7,676 bases of DNA, taken from positions 1 to 7,676 of the forward strand of contig JAUVRV010000116.1 of the NCBI GenBank assembly GCA_030597435.1. The letters are read 5' to 3'. Positions 1-6,525 of the stretch are shown piece after piece. The notes beneath the pieces were generated by a model. That model saw only the letters and a program-made list of their open reading frames with translations. It had not been told where the DNA came from and did no database searches. The position numbers were made by a program, and so were the translations under genes. Within the stretch, counting starts at the first letter, position 1. Every line of letters starts with the position of its first letter. This DNA is from Gemmatimonadales bacterium (lineage in GTDB: Bacteria > Gemmatimonadota > Gemmatimonadetes > Gemmatimonadales > GWC2-71-9).

Positions 1-652
1 CCTGCTTCTGCACCAGGAACAGGTAGAAACCCAGGAACCCAGGGGAGAGCGCCGGGAGGCCTGCCACGCGGAACGCAGAGAACCGTGTCAGTGTGGCACC
101 CGTGACAGGGTCTCCGCCACGCGACAGCCTGAGTAGAAATTCACCGACCATCGGCACAGCGCCCGTTATCTCGGTCCCGACTCGGGTCGCGAAGTAGGCT
201 AGCTCATTCCACGGCAGCAGGTACCCGGTGAACCCGAAGGCCATGGCGATGCCCATGAGCGCAACGCCCGAGAACCATGTGATTTCTCTGGGTGGACGGT
301 ATGCCTTGACCAGCAACACGCTGAAGAGGTGGAGGGACAGCGTGAAGATCATCAGGTTCGCCGACCAGGCGTGGATCGATCGGACCAGCCAGCCGAACTC
401 CACTTCGGCCATGATGAACTGGATCGACTCGAAGGCCTCTTCGGCGCTGGGACGGTAGTAGAACAGCAGCAGTATGCCGGTGGCAACCTGTATTGTGAAA
501 AGGAAGAGCGTCATCCCGCCCAGGTAGTACCAGATCGTATGTTTGTGGACTGGCACTTCCTTCTTCTTGGCCAGGGTCCTGATCCCCTCCAGGCCGACGC
601 GATCGTCGATCCACTTGACCGATATGTCGATCCACTGGCGAATGCTCCCCAT
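1..652 (-). CDS. Cytochrome b (b6/QcrB-type), N-terminal part, cut by the window edge
   Basis: Membrane quinol-oxidising subunit of a bc-type complex; only the first 217 residues are present. The start ATG lies one base after the Rieske stop, with GGAG a few bases upstream inside the Rieske gene. The protein aligns almost without gaps to cytochrome b6 as I recall it: YLGG near residues 43-46, QVATG at 55-59, FYYRPS at 65-70, FGWLVRSIH at 86-94, GYLLPW at 143-148 and TLTR at 187-190. Helix B keeps heme histidines H94 and H108, spaced 14. The helix-D positions that should be histidine, 195 and 210 (spacing 15 as in b6), read Arg and Tyr, and there is no histidine after residue 108. The b6 cysteine that binds the extra heme c is Tyr43 here. 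Family assignment is secure; whether it binds normal b hemes is open. The C-terminal half, or a separate subunit IV, lies outside. Confidence 0.95.
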   Translation of the reverse strand, partial: MGSIRQWIDISVKWIDDRVGLEGIRTLAKKKEVPVHKHTIWYYLGGMTLFLFTIQVATGILLLFYYRPSAEEAFESIQFIMAEVEFGWLVRSIHAWSANLMIFTLSLHLFSVLLVKAYRPPREITWFSGVALMGIAMAFGFTGYLLPWNELAYFATRVGTEITGAVPMVGEFLLRLSRGGDPVTGATLTRFSAFRVAGLPALSPGFLGFYLFLVQKQ

Positions 653-653
653 G

Positions 654-1136
654 TCAGGTTCTCCGGCTCACGACGATCTGGTCGCCGCGGACGTTGACGA
701 CATATGTCTCGAGAGGCGTCGGTGGCGGGCCCTCGATGTTCTGACCGTTCAGGTCGAAGTGTCCGTTGTGGCATGCACACCAGATGTGGCCGATGTCATC
801 CCGGTACTGGACGATGCAGCCAAGGTGCGTGCACACAGCCGAATAGGCGCGCAGCTCCCCCGACGCCGTCCTGACCAACAATCCCGCGCGGGTTCCGAAT
901 TTGAAGATCTCCGCGCTGTTGGGTGGAATGTCGTCCGGTTTGAATGGCAGCGTCACCGACGTCGCCGCTGACTCGCCGGAGGCCGGTGGCACGAGATAAC
1001 GGCCGGTGGGATACACAACTGCTAGCACCAAGCCGCCGAGGCTAGTGCTCAGGATCCAGGTCGTGAGCGTTCTGCTCAACATCCAATCGATGAACTTCCT
1101 GCGAGAGGTCCCCGGAGTCCGTACTTCGTCAGCCAT
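654..1136 (-). CDS. Rieske [2Fe-2S] subunit of a bc-type complex
   Basis: A 160-residue membrane-anchored Rieske protein, expected to take an electron from quinol at the cytochrome b site and pass it to a cytochrome c. A twin-arginine motif (SRRKF, residues 11-15) precedes a hydrophobic segment at about 26-44, the usual uncleaved Tat anchor. Box I is CTHLGC (102-107) and box II is CACHNGHF (120-127). C102, H104, C120 and H123 should bind the cluster, and C107 and C122 form the disulfide. A Gly-Pro-Pro-Pro-Thr-Pro loop follows at 136-141. In box II the Ser and Tyr that raise cluster potential in high-potential Rieske proteins are Gly125 and Phe127, which suggests a low-potential, menaquinol-type protein. 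The gene starts 15 bp after the nonaheme cytochrome stop, with a G-run before the ATG, and is followed one base later by cytochrome b. Confidence 0.96.
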   Translation of the reverse strand: MADEVRTPGTSRRKFIDWMLSRTLTTWILSTSLGGLVLAVVYPTGRYLVPPASGESAATSVTLPFKPDDIPPNSAEIFKFGTRAGLLVRTASGELRAYSAVCTHLGCIVQYRDDIGHIWCACHNGHFDLNGQNIEGPPPTPLETYVVNVRGDQIVVSRRT

Positions 1137-1151
1137 TCAGTTTCCCCCGTG

Positions 1152-2429
1152 TCAAGTCGTCCGTCGCTTGTGTTCCAGTTGCCGGATTCTGAGTACCAGT
1201 CCCACTATGAGTACCACGATGATCGTGACCGAGATGGCGAGACCAGCGCGCCGGAATTGAAGTTCGGCCAGTGCGTCCTGGCCCCGTTGGTGGGCCTCTA
1301 ACGTGATTCCAAGTCCCTCCTCTACATCCTCTCTCACCGCCTCAACGCTGAAGGCGTGCATGGAGGCTCGGGCCTGAACTGCGGCGTTATTGGCTCTACC
1401 CAGCTCGAACTGTGCCTCGCTGACCTCCATCCCAGCTTGTTCCGCCAAACCGAGTATCGAATCTGCAGCTTCGAAGGAGGAGCCGAGAGAGTCGATCAAC
1501 GATCGCATCGCGGTGGCCGCCTCACCGCCGGTGTCGCCCGCCGCGTGACACCTGGCACAGACCGCACCTTCGCCGAGCCCCAGCATTTCGTCGCTGGCGC
1601 GCACGATGTCGTGATTCTGGTGACAGGTGGCGCAGCCGGGCATGCCCAGCATGGCGAACGTCTGTGCATGGCGACTCTGTGAGAAGTTGTCTGTCATGAC
1701 GGAGTGGCACTGGCCGCACACGTTCCCGACCCACGAGATCCCCGGTGGAGCCGCTCCGTGGTTGCCGTGACAGTCATTGCAGGTGGGAGCTGAGAGATCT
1801 CGCTCGACTGACATCATCTCCCAGTGGATGCTGCGCCGGTACCGCTCCAACTGATCAGTCGGAATAGGGTACTCTGCCATGTACTCCGTATTCGCGTGGC
1901 AGGCACCACACGTCTCGGCCACGTTGAGCGGGTTGACGCTGGACAACGGGTCCGTGGGCGGTCGAATGGAGTGTGCCGGATGACAACTGGTGCAAGTCGC
2001 GACGGCCGTGTCGCCCAACTCGGCTAGCCGGCGGCCGTGCACGGAGGTGACGTATTCAGCTACTTGGTCGACCCGGATCGACGGGTTGTACTGTCGCATG
2101 AATTGCGCATCGGAGTGACAGCGACCGCAGAACTCGGGGGTGCCCTCAGCGCCGGGCTTCCCGACGAAGCCCTTAGCCGGATCCATGCCCGCGAGGCCTG
2201 CCGCGGTAGCGTCGCCCCCGTGGCACGAAACACAGGTCAGTCCCCGCTCCGAGTGGATGTCCGTGGCGAATGCCGTCACCGGCGCCGACAGCCTCTCGTC
2301 CAGAGCACTGTGGCAACTAGAGCAGTAGTCCACCGGTGATTCCTGAGCTGCGACTGGTGCCGGCATGTGAGCCGCTGCCACGACAAAGAAGGCCACGAAG
2401 ACACCACGGTTCAGCCACTCAGTCTTCAC
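1152..2429 (-). CDS. Nonaheme cytochrome c with C-terminal membrane anchor
   Basis: A 425-residue exported multiheme cytochrome. I chose the GTG start at 2429: GGGAGGG lies four bases upstream, the start overlaps the preceding stop (GTGA), and it is followed directly by a signal peptide (hydrophobic 9-20, AQ cleavage near 28-29). Reading further upstream adds only residues that overlap the previous gene. Nine CxxCH sites lie at 36, 66, 101, 146, 174, 217, 238, 266 and 291. Isolated histidines such as those at 59, 131, 202 and 254 are good distal ligands. Residues about 303-395 carry no heme and look helical, and a hydrophobic segment at 396-413 followed by basic residues is a tail anchor, leaving the hemes in the periplasm. 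The C-terminal helical part recalls the NrfA/HAO-like multiheme families, but I see no active-site signature, so an electron-transfer role is more likely. Exact family not recognised. Confidence 0.93.
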   Translation of the reverse strand: MKTEWLNRGVFVAFFVVAAAHMPAPVAAQESPVDYCSSCHSALDERLSAPVTAFATDIHSERGLTCVSCHGGDATAAGLAGMDPAKGFVGKPGAEGTPEFCGRCHSDAQFMRQYNPSIRVDQVAEYVTSVHGRRLAELGDTAVATCTSCHPAHSIRPPTDPLSSVNPLNVAETCGACHANTEYMAEYPIPTDQLERYRRSIHWEMMSVERDLSAPTCNDCHGNHGAAPPGISWVGNVCGQCHSVMTDNFSQSRHAQTFAMLGMPGCATCHQNHDIVRASDEMLGLGEGAVCARCHAAGDTGGEAATAMRSLIDSLGSSFEAADSILGLAEQAGMEVSEAQFELGRANNAAVQARASMHAFSVEAVREDVEEGLGITLEAHQRGQDALAELQFRRAGLAISVTIIVVLIVGLVLRIRQLEHKRRTT

Positions 2430-3634
2430 GGGACCCTCCCAATGGTCTGTAGGTATGCCGCAAGGTCTGCCATCTCGTCGGCGGTAAAGGTCGGCCAGGT
2501 AACCGTGCCAGGTGCCGGCTCGTCCGAAATCAGTACGTGGTTCCATAGGGCCGCGATGACGCCGGCCTGGGACGTGAGGCCCCGGGCCTGTGTCAGATCA
2601 CTGGCCGCGTCGCCACCGCGGCCGGATACCGAGTGGCAACCTAGGCAGCCTTTGTCTCTGACCAGTTGCGGTCCCCGGTCCGAGTTCGCCGCCTCCGTTG
2701 AGTACCGTACGAGGTATAGGTAGGCGAGCAGGTCTGCCATCTCGCCGGCGCCGAGTTGTGGTACGGAGATTCCCGCCTGCCGCATCGCTGCTGTCATTGC
2801 GGGAGCCTTGTTCCACATGGCTGCGGCGAAGTCGACGAGGCTGCGCCCACCGGGCAGGTCGGATAGGTCAGGGCCAACCTTTCCGCCCTCTCCCTGTATG
2901 CTGTGGCACTCGACGCAGCTCCTCTCCTCGAACAGCCTGCGTCCTTCCTCGGCGCGGCCGGGCAGAACGTACATTGACCCTTCGGGTAACCGTCTGGAAG
3001 CGGACTTCAAGAACGCTATCAGGTCTACCAGCTCGGAGCCGGAGAATGTCGGTCTTCGGATGCCTCGCTCGCTCATGGCGGTGGACATGGAGGGACCGTG
3101 ATTCCACAGCGCCGTCGCTATTTGGACAGGCGAGCCGTATTGATTCAAGAAGTCGAGACTAGGGCCGGCGACGCCGCCCGTCCTACCGACCTGGTGACAC
3201 ACGATGCACGATTTTTCGGAAAAGAGTTCCCTACCGGTCGCCGTATCACCTGGGGGATCGAAATAGTCCAGCCACAAGAGGAACGCGATGAGGGCGCCGG
3301 TCTCCCACGGCGTTAGGCGCGGGCGGTCGATCCCCATCGCACGCATTTGAGCCACCATGTTGGGGAGGTGGTTCCACATGGCGGCGGCAAAGCCGTAGAA
3401 CGATTTGGGACGCTCGGAGCTGGCCAAGTCCGGTCCTAACTCTCCACCGAGACCGTTGATTGCGTGACAGGCACTGCACCCGCGGGTGCCGAACACTCGG
3501 GACCCCGCAAGAACGCTCTGGGTCTGCCCTGTGGGTAGCTGTGCCGTGGCCAGCTTGGGCGGAACGAGAAGCGTAACTGCAGCCAACCCGCCTGCCAGCG
3601 TGAGCACCCGCAACATCTTGGAGAATCTGATCAT
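2426..3634 (-). CDS. Cytochrome c with four tandem monoheme domains
   Basis: A 402-residue secreted cytochrome built of four class I-like domains of about 90-97 residues. The signal peptide spans about 1-31 (hydrophobic 8-25, ATA-Q cleavage). CxxCH sites lie at 53, 143, 240 and 330. Each domain repeats the order CxxCH, a Gly-Gly and Gly-Pro-x-Leu region, a (M/L)WN(H/K) motif (86, 176, 273, 363), a Pro-x-(L/F) stretch, and an acidic LxAYL/LIAFL helix. Domains 1-3 share two methionines after the WN motif (93/97, 183/187, 280/284) that could be axial ligands; domain 4 has neither and has also lost the Gly-Pro. It probably shuttles electrons in the periplasm between the Rieske/b module and other cytochromes. 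The start at 3634 is preferred over in-frame ATG 3649: GGTGG lies eight bases upstream and it overlaps a possible leader ORF stop as ATGA. The gene overlaps the next one by GTGA. Confidence 0.93.
   Translation of the reverse strand: MIRFSKMLRVLTLAGGLAAVTLLVPPKLATAQLPTGQTQSVLAGSRVFGTRGCSACHAINGLGGELGPDLASSERPKSFYGFAAAMWNHLPNMVAQMRAMGIDRPRLTPWETGALIAFLLWLDYFDPPGDTATGRELFSEKSCIVCHQVGRTGGVAGPSLDFLNQYGSPVQIATALWNHGPSMSTAMSERGIRRPTFSGSELVDLIAFLKSASRRLPEGSMYVLPGRAEEGRRLFEERSCVECHSIQGEGGKVGPDLSDLPGGRSLVDFAAAMWNKAPAMTAAMRQAGISVPQLGAGEMADLLAYLYLVRYSTEAANSDRGPQLVRDKGCLGCHSVSGRGGDAASDLTQARGLTSQAGVIAALWNHVLISDEPAPGTVTWPTFTADEMADLAAYLQTIGRVP
2434..2440 (-). promoter_or_regulatory. Ribosome binding site setting the GTG start of the nonaheme cytochrome
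   Basis: On the minus strand this reads GGGAGGG, four bases before the GTG at 2429. It lies inside the end of the upstream cytochrome gene. It is the best Shine-Dalgarno match near this start and supports the GTG over the in-frame ATG at 2546, which would give an unlikely N-terminal extension before the signal peptide. Confidence 0.7.
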
Positions 3635-3690
3635 GGATGCAGCCACCATGATAGCTCGGGAGTGCTGATGCGGGCACCAATACGATTCAT
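3631..3690 (-). CDS. Possible 19-codon leader ORF upstream of the tetraheme cytochrome
   Basis: A short ORF in the 3635-3712 gap. An ideal AAAGGAG (3703-3697 on the minus strand) stands six bases before its ATG. It encodes 19 residues beginning MNRIGARIST and ending WWLHP. Its TGA overlaps the ATG at 3634 of the cytochrome as ATGA. It is in a different frame from the cytochrome and has no signal-peptide character. The arrangement suggests translational coupling: ribosomes loading at the strong site would terminate on the cytochrome start, which has only a modest site of its own. It may be a leader without peptide function, or a chance reading of a leftover strong ribosome binding site. No homologue is known to me. 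Confidence 0.4.
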   Translation of the reverse strand: MNRIGARISTPELSWWLHP

Positions 3691-3696
3691 GCAGCG

Positions 3697-3703
3697 CTCC
3701 TTT
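3697..3703 (-). promoter_or_regulatory. Strong Shine-Dalgarno before the leader ORF
   Basis: Minus-strand AAAGGAG, six bases before the ATG at 3690. It is the strongest ribosome binding site I see in the operon, yet it stands 56 bases before the ATG of the tetraheme cytochrome and in another frame. That is the main reason to take the 19-codon ORF seriously. Confidence 0.55.
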
Positions 3704-3712
3704 GTCGACTAC

Positions 3713-4906
3713 CTATGCTGTGGCTTGCGACGTAGTAGGGGTTTCCTGATCGGTCCATGGCGGCAGGATCTTCACCAGCACCCAGAGAATCACGAGCGGC
3801 AAGCACAACAGTCCTATGGTCACGGCAAGGCCCTCGATTCCCAACAGCTCCACCTTGTAGACTGTGAGCCCTCGGAGACTCTTCGAGAAGAGTTGTCCGC
3901 CTATCACCACGTTCCAGCGGATGCTGAAGATCCCGATCTGGATCATTACCGCGCAGGTCAGGTAGATCAACTGTCTCAGCTCTGGGGCCACTCTCAGGAA
4001 GCCTCCCTTGTGCAAAGCCGACGAAGTCAGCCCTAGCATGACCAGCGGAATAATCGTTCCCATCAGCACTTGGAGCACTATCAAACTGATGAAGAGCCGG
4101 CTCTCGATCATCTGTGAGAGGATCCCGATCGATTCCTCCGCTTCGTATAGGCGGTGGATGAAGTCCAGTGATTCCAGGGAAAAGTCGACTATCAGTGCGT
4201 AGAACAGGAACTGAGCCAACTTTTCGAGACACACCATGTCTATCTTTCGCCAGCGGAACATGGTCGTGAGCATGTAGAGAACGAGTACCAACGCAATGCC
4301 GGACACGATTGCCGAGAACAGGAACACAACCGGCATGAGCACGCTGCTCCACCAGGGGTTGGCTTTGATCGATCCGAATATGAAGCCCACGTATCCATGG
4401 AGCAGGAATGCCGAAGGGATGCCGATGATCGTTATCCATCGTCCCCATTTGTCGTCGAACTTGAGTGCGTCTGCTGACGTGTCCGTTGCACCTAACGTGA
4501 GGGCGTAGTAGAACCAGCGTTTGAGTCCCGCCGACTCCCGGTACCACTGCACCATGTCTTTGCGGTAATCGAACCAGATCTCCACCAACAGCACGACCAT
4601 CAGATACCATGCGTACACGAACCCGAACATGGCCATGGCCGACTTGCGGTTGGGTGTCATGAAGATCTCGTACGACCGTTCGGGGTGACCCAGATGTGCG
4701 AGAAGGGGCAAAGTGGCGACGAGCATGAACGCCAACGCGGTCAACAAAGCGAGCCTATAGGTAGGTTGCACTTCCTTCACGTTGAAAACGCGCTCGAGCG
4801 AGGCAAGGATGAACGCGCCGGCCACCAGTCCCGTGATGTACGGGTAAAGGACTATGAGCAAGCTCCACTGGAGCTCGAATTCGTTGGGGTACATATAGCC
4901 CTGCAT
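3713..4906 (-). CDS. NrfD/PsrC-type integral membrane quinone-reactive subunit
   Basis: A 397-residue polytopic protein with roughly eight to ten membrane helices (clear ones near 14-36, 52-71, 92-111, 187-212, 268-292, 310-329 and 355-380). NrfD-family marks are LGHPER at 72-77, HGYVGFIFGS at 170-179 followed by NPWW (183-186) and a Ser-Gly-containing helix (198-203), and RWNVVIGGQ at 330-338 near the C-terminus. In the family (PsrC, NrfD, ActC, QrcD) this subunit holds the quinone site and passes electrons to or from a periplasmic four-cluster iron-sulfur protein. That partner is the immediately preceding gene here, three bases away, whose end supplies a GGTGAGG ribosome binding site. Length and motifs are complete, with no sign of damage. 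Direction of electron flow cannot be read from sequence. A DsrP or ActC relative is equally possible by family; the neighbours favour a cytochrome-linked complex. Confidence 0.96.
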   Translation of the reverse strand: MQGYMYPNEFELQWSLLIVLYPYITGLVAGAFILASLERVFNVKEVQPTYRLALLTALAFMLVATLPLLAHLGHPERSYEIFMTPNRKSAMAMFGFVYAWYLMVVLLVEIWFDYRKDMVQWYRESAGLKRWFYYALTLGATDTSADALKFDDKWGRWITIIGIPSAFLLHGYVGFIFGSIKANPWWSSVLMPVVFLFSAIVSGIALVLVLYMLTTMFRWRKIDMVCLEKLAQFLFYALIVDFSLESLDFIHRLYEAEESIGILSQMIESRLFISLIVLQVLMGTIIPLVMLGLTSSALHKGGFLRVAPELRQLIYLTCAVMIQIGIFSIRWNVVIGGQLFSKSLRGLTVYKVELLGIEGLAVTIGLLCLPLVILWVLVKILPPWTDQETPTTSQATA

Positions 4907-4909
4907 CGT

Positions 4910-5707
4910 CTACCTCACCTCCCCATCCAAGTTGGCGTAGAACACCTTCGGCTGAGTGTTGAGATGCGGCTTGAGTACTTGAATGGTGTTGAACCGCATG
5001 AACTGGGCAAGTGGTGTGGGACGCCCCTCTACCGCTCCGAAGATCCGTGCTTGTGTGGGACACACCTCGACGCAGGCGGGTACGAGACCCTCGACCAACC
5101 GGTGATAGCAGAAAGTGCACTTGCCCGCCACGTGTTTTTCGGGGTGGAGGTAGCGTGCTCCGTACGGGCAGGCCTGGATGCAATAGCGGCAACCGATGCA
5201 GTACTCTTCGTCCACCAGCACGACACCGTCTTCCGTAGTGAACGTGGCACCCACCGGGCACACCTGGACGCAGGGAGCCTCCTCGCAGTGGTTGCACAGT
5301 TTCGGCACGAAGAACGTTTTGAGAATTGCCCCTTCGTCCCCGGTGCGCGGGAAGCCATGCATGCCGGCGTCCGGACTGTCCACCATGACCTCGCCGTCGG
5401 TCTTGATGATGTACCGCTCGACCCAGGTGTTGGTAAAATGGGGCTCTTCAGGTACGTCGTTCTCGATCGTGCAGGCTTGCACGCAACGGCCGCATCCGAT
5501 GCACTTGTTCACGTCGATGCCCATGCCGTAGTGGTGGTCGCTGGCGTCATACTCGTCTGTCTGAACCGGTACTCGAACGATACCGAAGAAAACCGGGGCC
5601 GCCGCACCACAAACTGCCAGCATCTCATTCAAGAACTCACGCCGGTCCGGATCCCGGTTGTGGGGAGCATCCTGGTTCGAGATGGCCTGATCGTCGGCTT
5701 CAGTCAT
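4910..5707 (-). CDS. Tat-exported ferredoxin-like protein with four [4Fe-4S] clusters (NrfC/PsrB type)
   Basis: A 265-residue periplasmic electron-transfer subunit. Start 5707 overlaps the octaheme cytochrome stop as ATGA; an in-frame ATG at 5752 would place the start inside that gene without benefit. A twin-arginine signal (DRREFL, 21-26) precedes a hydrophobic stretch at 29-45. All sixteen cluster cysteines are present in the family order: C69/C72/C75/C79, C138/C141/C146/C150, C170/C173/C176/C180 and C197/C200/C212/C216. This is the DmsB/NrfC/PsrB fold, which docks on an NrfD-type membrane protein and wires it to a redox partner. Usually that partner is a molybdopterin enzyme or a multiheme cytochrome. 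Here no molybdopterin gene is visible and an octaheme cytochrome is directly upstream, so electrons probably run between NrfD-bound quinone and c-type hemes. DsrO and CbcT-like subunits are relatives that sequence alone cannot exclude. Confidence 0.96.
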   Translation of the reverse strand: MTEADDQAISNQDAPHNRDPDRREFLNEMLAVCGAAAPVFFGIVRVPVQTDEYDASDHHYGMGIDVNKCIGCGRCVQACTIENDVPEEPHFTNTWVERYIIKTDGEVMVDSPDAGMHGFPRTGDEGAILKTFFVPKLCNHCEEAPCVQVCPVGATFTTEDGVVLVDEEYCIGCRYCIQACPYGARYLHPEKHVAGKCTFCYHRLVEGLVPACVEVCPTQARIFGAVEGRPTPLAQFMRFNTIQVLKPHLNTQPKVFYANLDGEVR

Positions 5708-6429
5708 TCTTCTGTTGTCTCGGGGAAATGAGGGTAGTGGCATTGCCAACACTGGTAGGTGACGTTGTGCGAGCGCAGGTCGATCTGTGGAACGTTAGGG
5801 ATTGCCTGTGCGTGGCAGCCGCCGCAGAAACTGCGATCCTGGGGCTTAGCCGGACGGACGGACCGCGGATTCACTTTGTGTTGCTCAGGTGTCTGGTGAC
5901 ACATAGTGCAGTCCAGCGTGGCGTGGTGCGATACCGCCTTCTGCCGAGCGATCTGGCCATGGCAGGCACCGCACTCACCGGGTACCACGGGGGGTTCCGG
6001 AGCGTGAGGGTTGTGGCACGACATGCAGGGCGTCAGCGGGTTGTGGGATACGGGCTCTATCTGCGGGAAACCAGTTGGTCGGCTGGGGTTGTACTCGTGA
6101 CACAGAACGCAGAACCCGCGCTCGCGGGGGGCCTCGGGTTTTACGTCCAACGGGGCTTTGACGTGATCCGCGGCTGGTCCGTGACATACCTCGCACCGCA
6201 CTCCCCGGTGATTAGACGCCAGGCGCTCTTCTGCAATCGACGAGTGGCACAGAGCGCACTCCTGGTGGCCAGCGTACTTCTTCTCGTGAGCTACGATGGA
6301 GTCGATGGCCGCCGCACGGTAATGCCCGATGTCGCCGAAAGTGTCGGGAATCAGGAGGGACCTCGCCGCAATCATGGCAACTACGGCAAGTAGGAAAACG
6401 GCCAATAAGCGGGGAACTTGCTGTGGCAT
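5704..6429 (-). CDS. Membrane-anchored octaheme cytochrome c, internally duplicated
   Basis: A 241-residue multiheme cytochrome. A single hydrophobic segment at about 7-27, without a clear cleavage site, should anchor it with the hemes in the periplasm. Eight CxxCH sites lie at 58, 79, 107, 135, 153, 174, 202 and 227. Residues 58-145 and 153-238 are two copies of a tetraheme unit: both have a 17-20 residue gap to the second heme, a (G/S)FC..CH third heme, a PQI(E/D)..SHN segment before the fourth, and an (N/Y)PH.PE ending. Histidines such as 74, 129, 168 and 221 are likely distal ligands. It is the first gene of the operon, has GAGG just before the ATG, and overlaps the iron-sulfur gene by ATGA, so it is the probable partner of the NrfC/NrfD pair. 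It resembles cytochrome subunits of Geobacter Cbc-type menaquinol complexes in context, a comparison from memory. Confidence 0.94.
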   Translation of the reverse strand: MPQQVPRLLAVFLLAVVAMIAARSLLIPDTFGDIGHYRAAAIDSIVAHEKKYAGHQECALCHSSIAEERLASNHRGVRCEVCHGPAADHVKAPLDVKPEAPRERGFCVLCHEYNPSRPTGFPQIEPVSHNPLTPCMSCHNPHAPEPPVVPGECGACHGQIARQKAVSHHATLDCTMCHQTPEQHKVNPRSVRPAKPQDRSFCGGCHAQAIPNVPQIDLRSHNVTYQCWQCHYPHFPETTEE

Positions 6430-6525
6430 CGTCCTCGTCCGTTCATGCTTGCATGGAACACTTCACTCTGCTGCGGACCTGGAAAAAGACTTCCTGTGCC
6501 CGCCACAGTAGGTGTTGTCTGGGTC

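Noticed and set aside
1..120. Frameshift or sequencing error explaining the missing helix-D histidines
   Set aside because: The frame stays open, and the TLTR motif before the region and the LFLVQKQ segment after it are in the same frame and at the b6 spacing, so a shift within the stretch is unlikely. A double substitution cannot be excluded from one sequence.
3687..4610. Open reading of 307 codons in another minus-strand frame
   Set aside because: It overlaps the NrfD gene; its translation is rich in His, Arg and Pro without membrane or motif structure, as expected of an out-of-frame reading.
4685..5731. Long open reading (348 codons) on the plus strand
   Set aside because: It lies antisense to the iron-sulfur and NrfD genes, whose cysteine and membrane motifs are unmistakable; its own translation shows no domain or composition typical of a real protein.
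3713..6429. Identification as Nrf nitrite reductase, Dsr complex, Qrc or alternative complex III
   Set aside because: The iron-sulfur and NrfD subunits are shared by all of these, but there is no NrfA active site, DsrK/DsrM, molybdopterin-like protein or ActF-type subunit in the window.
6444..6455. CATGC inverted repeat as an operator or ribosome-site hairpin
   Set aside because: A 5-bp repeat with a 2-base gap is easily found by chance, and it does not cover the ribosome binding site.
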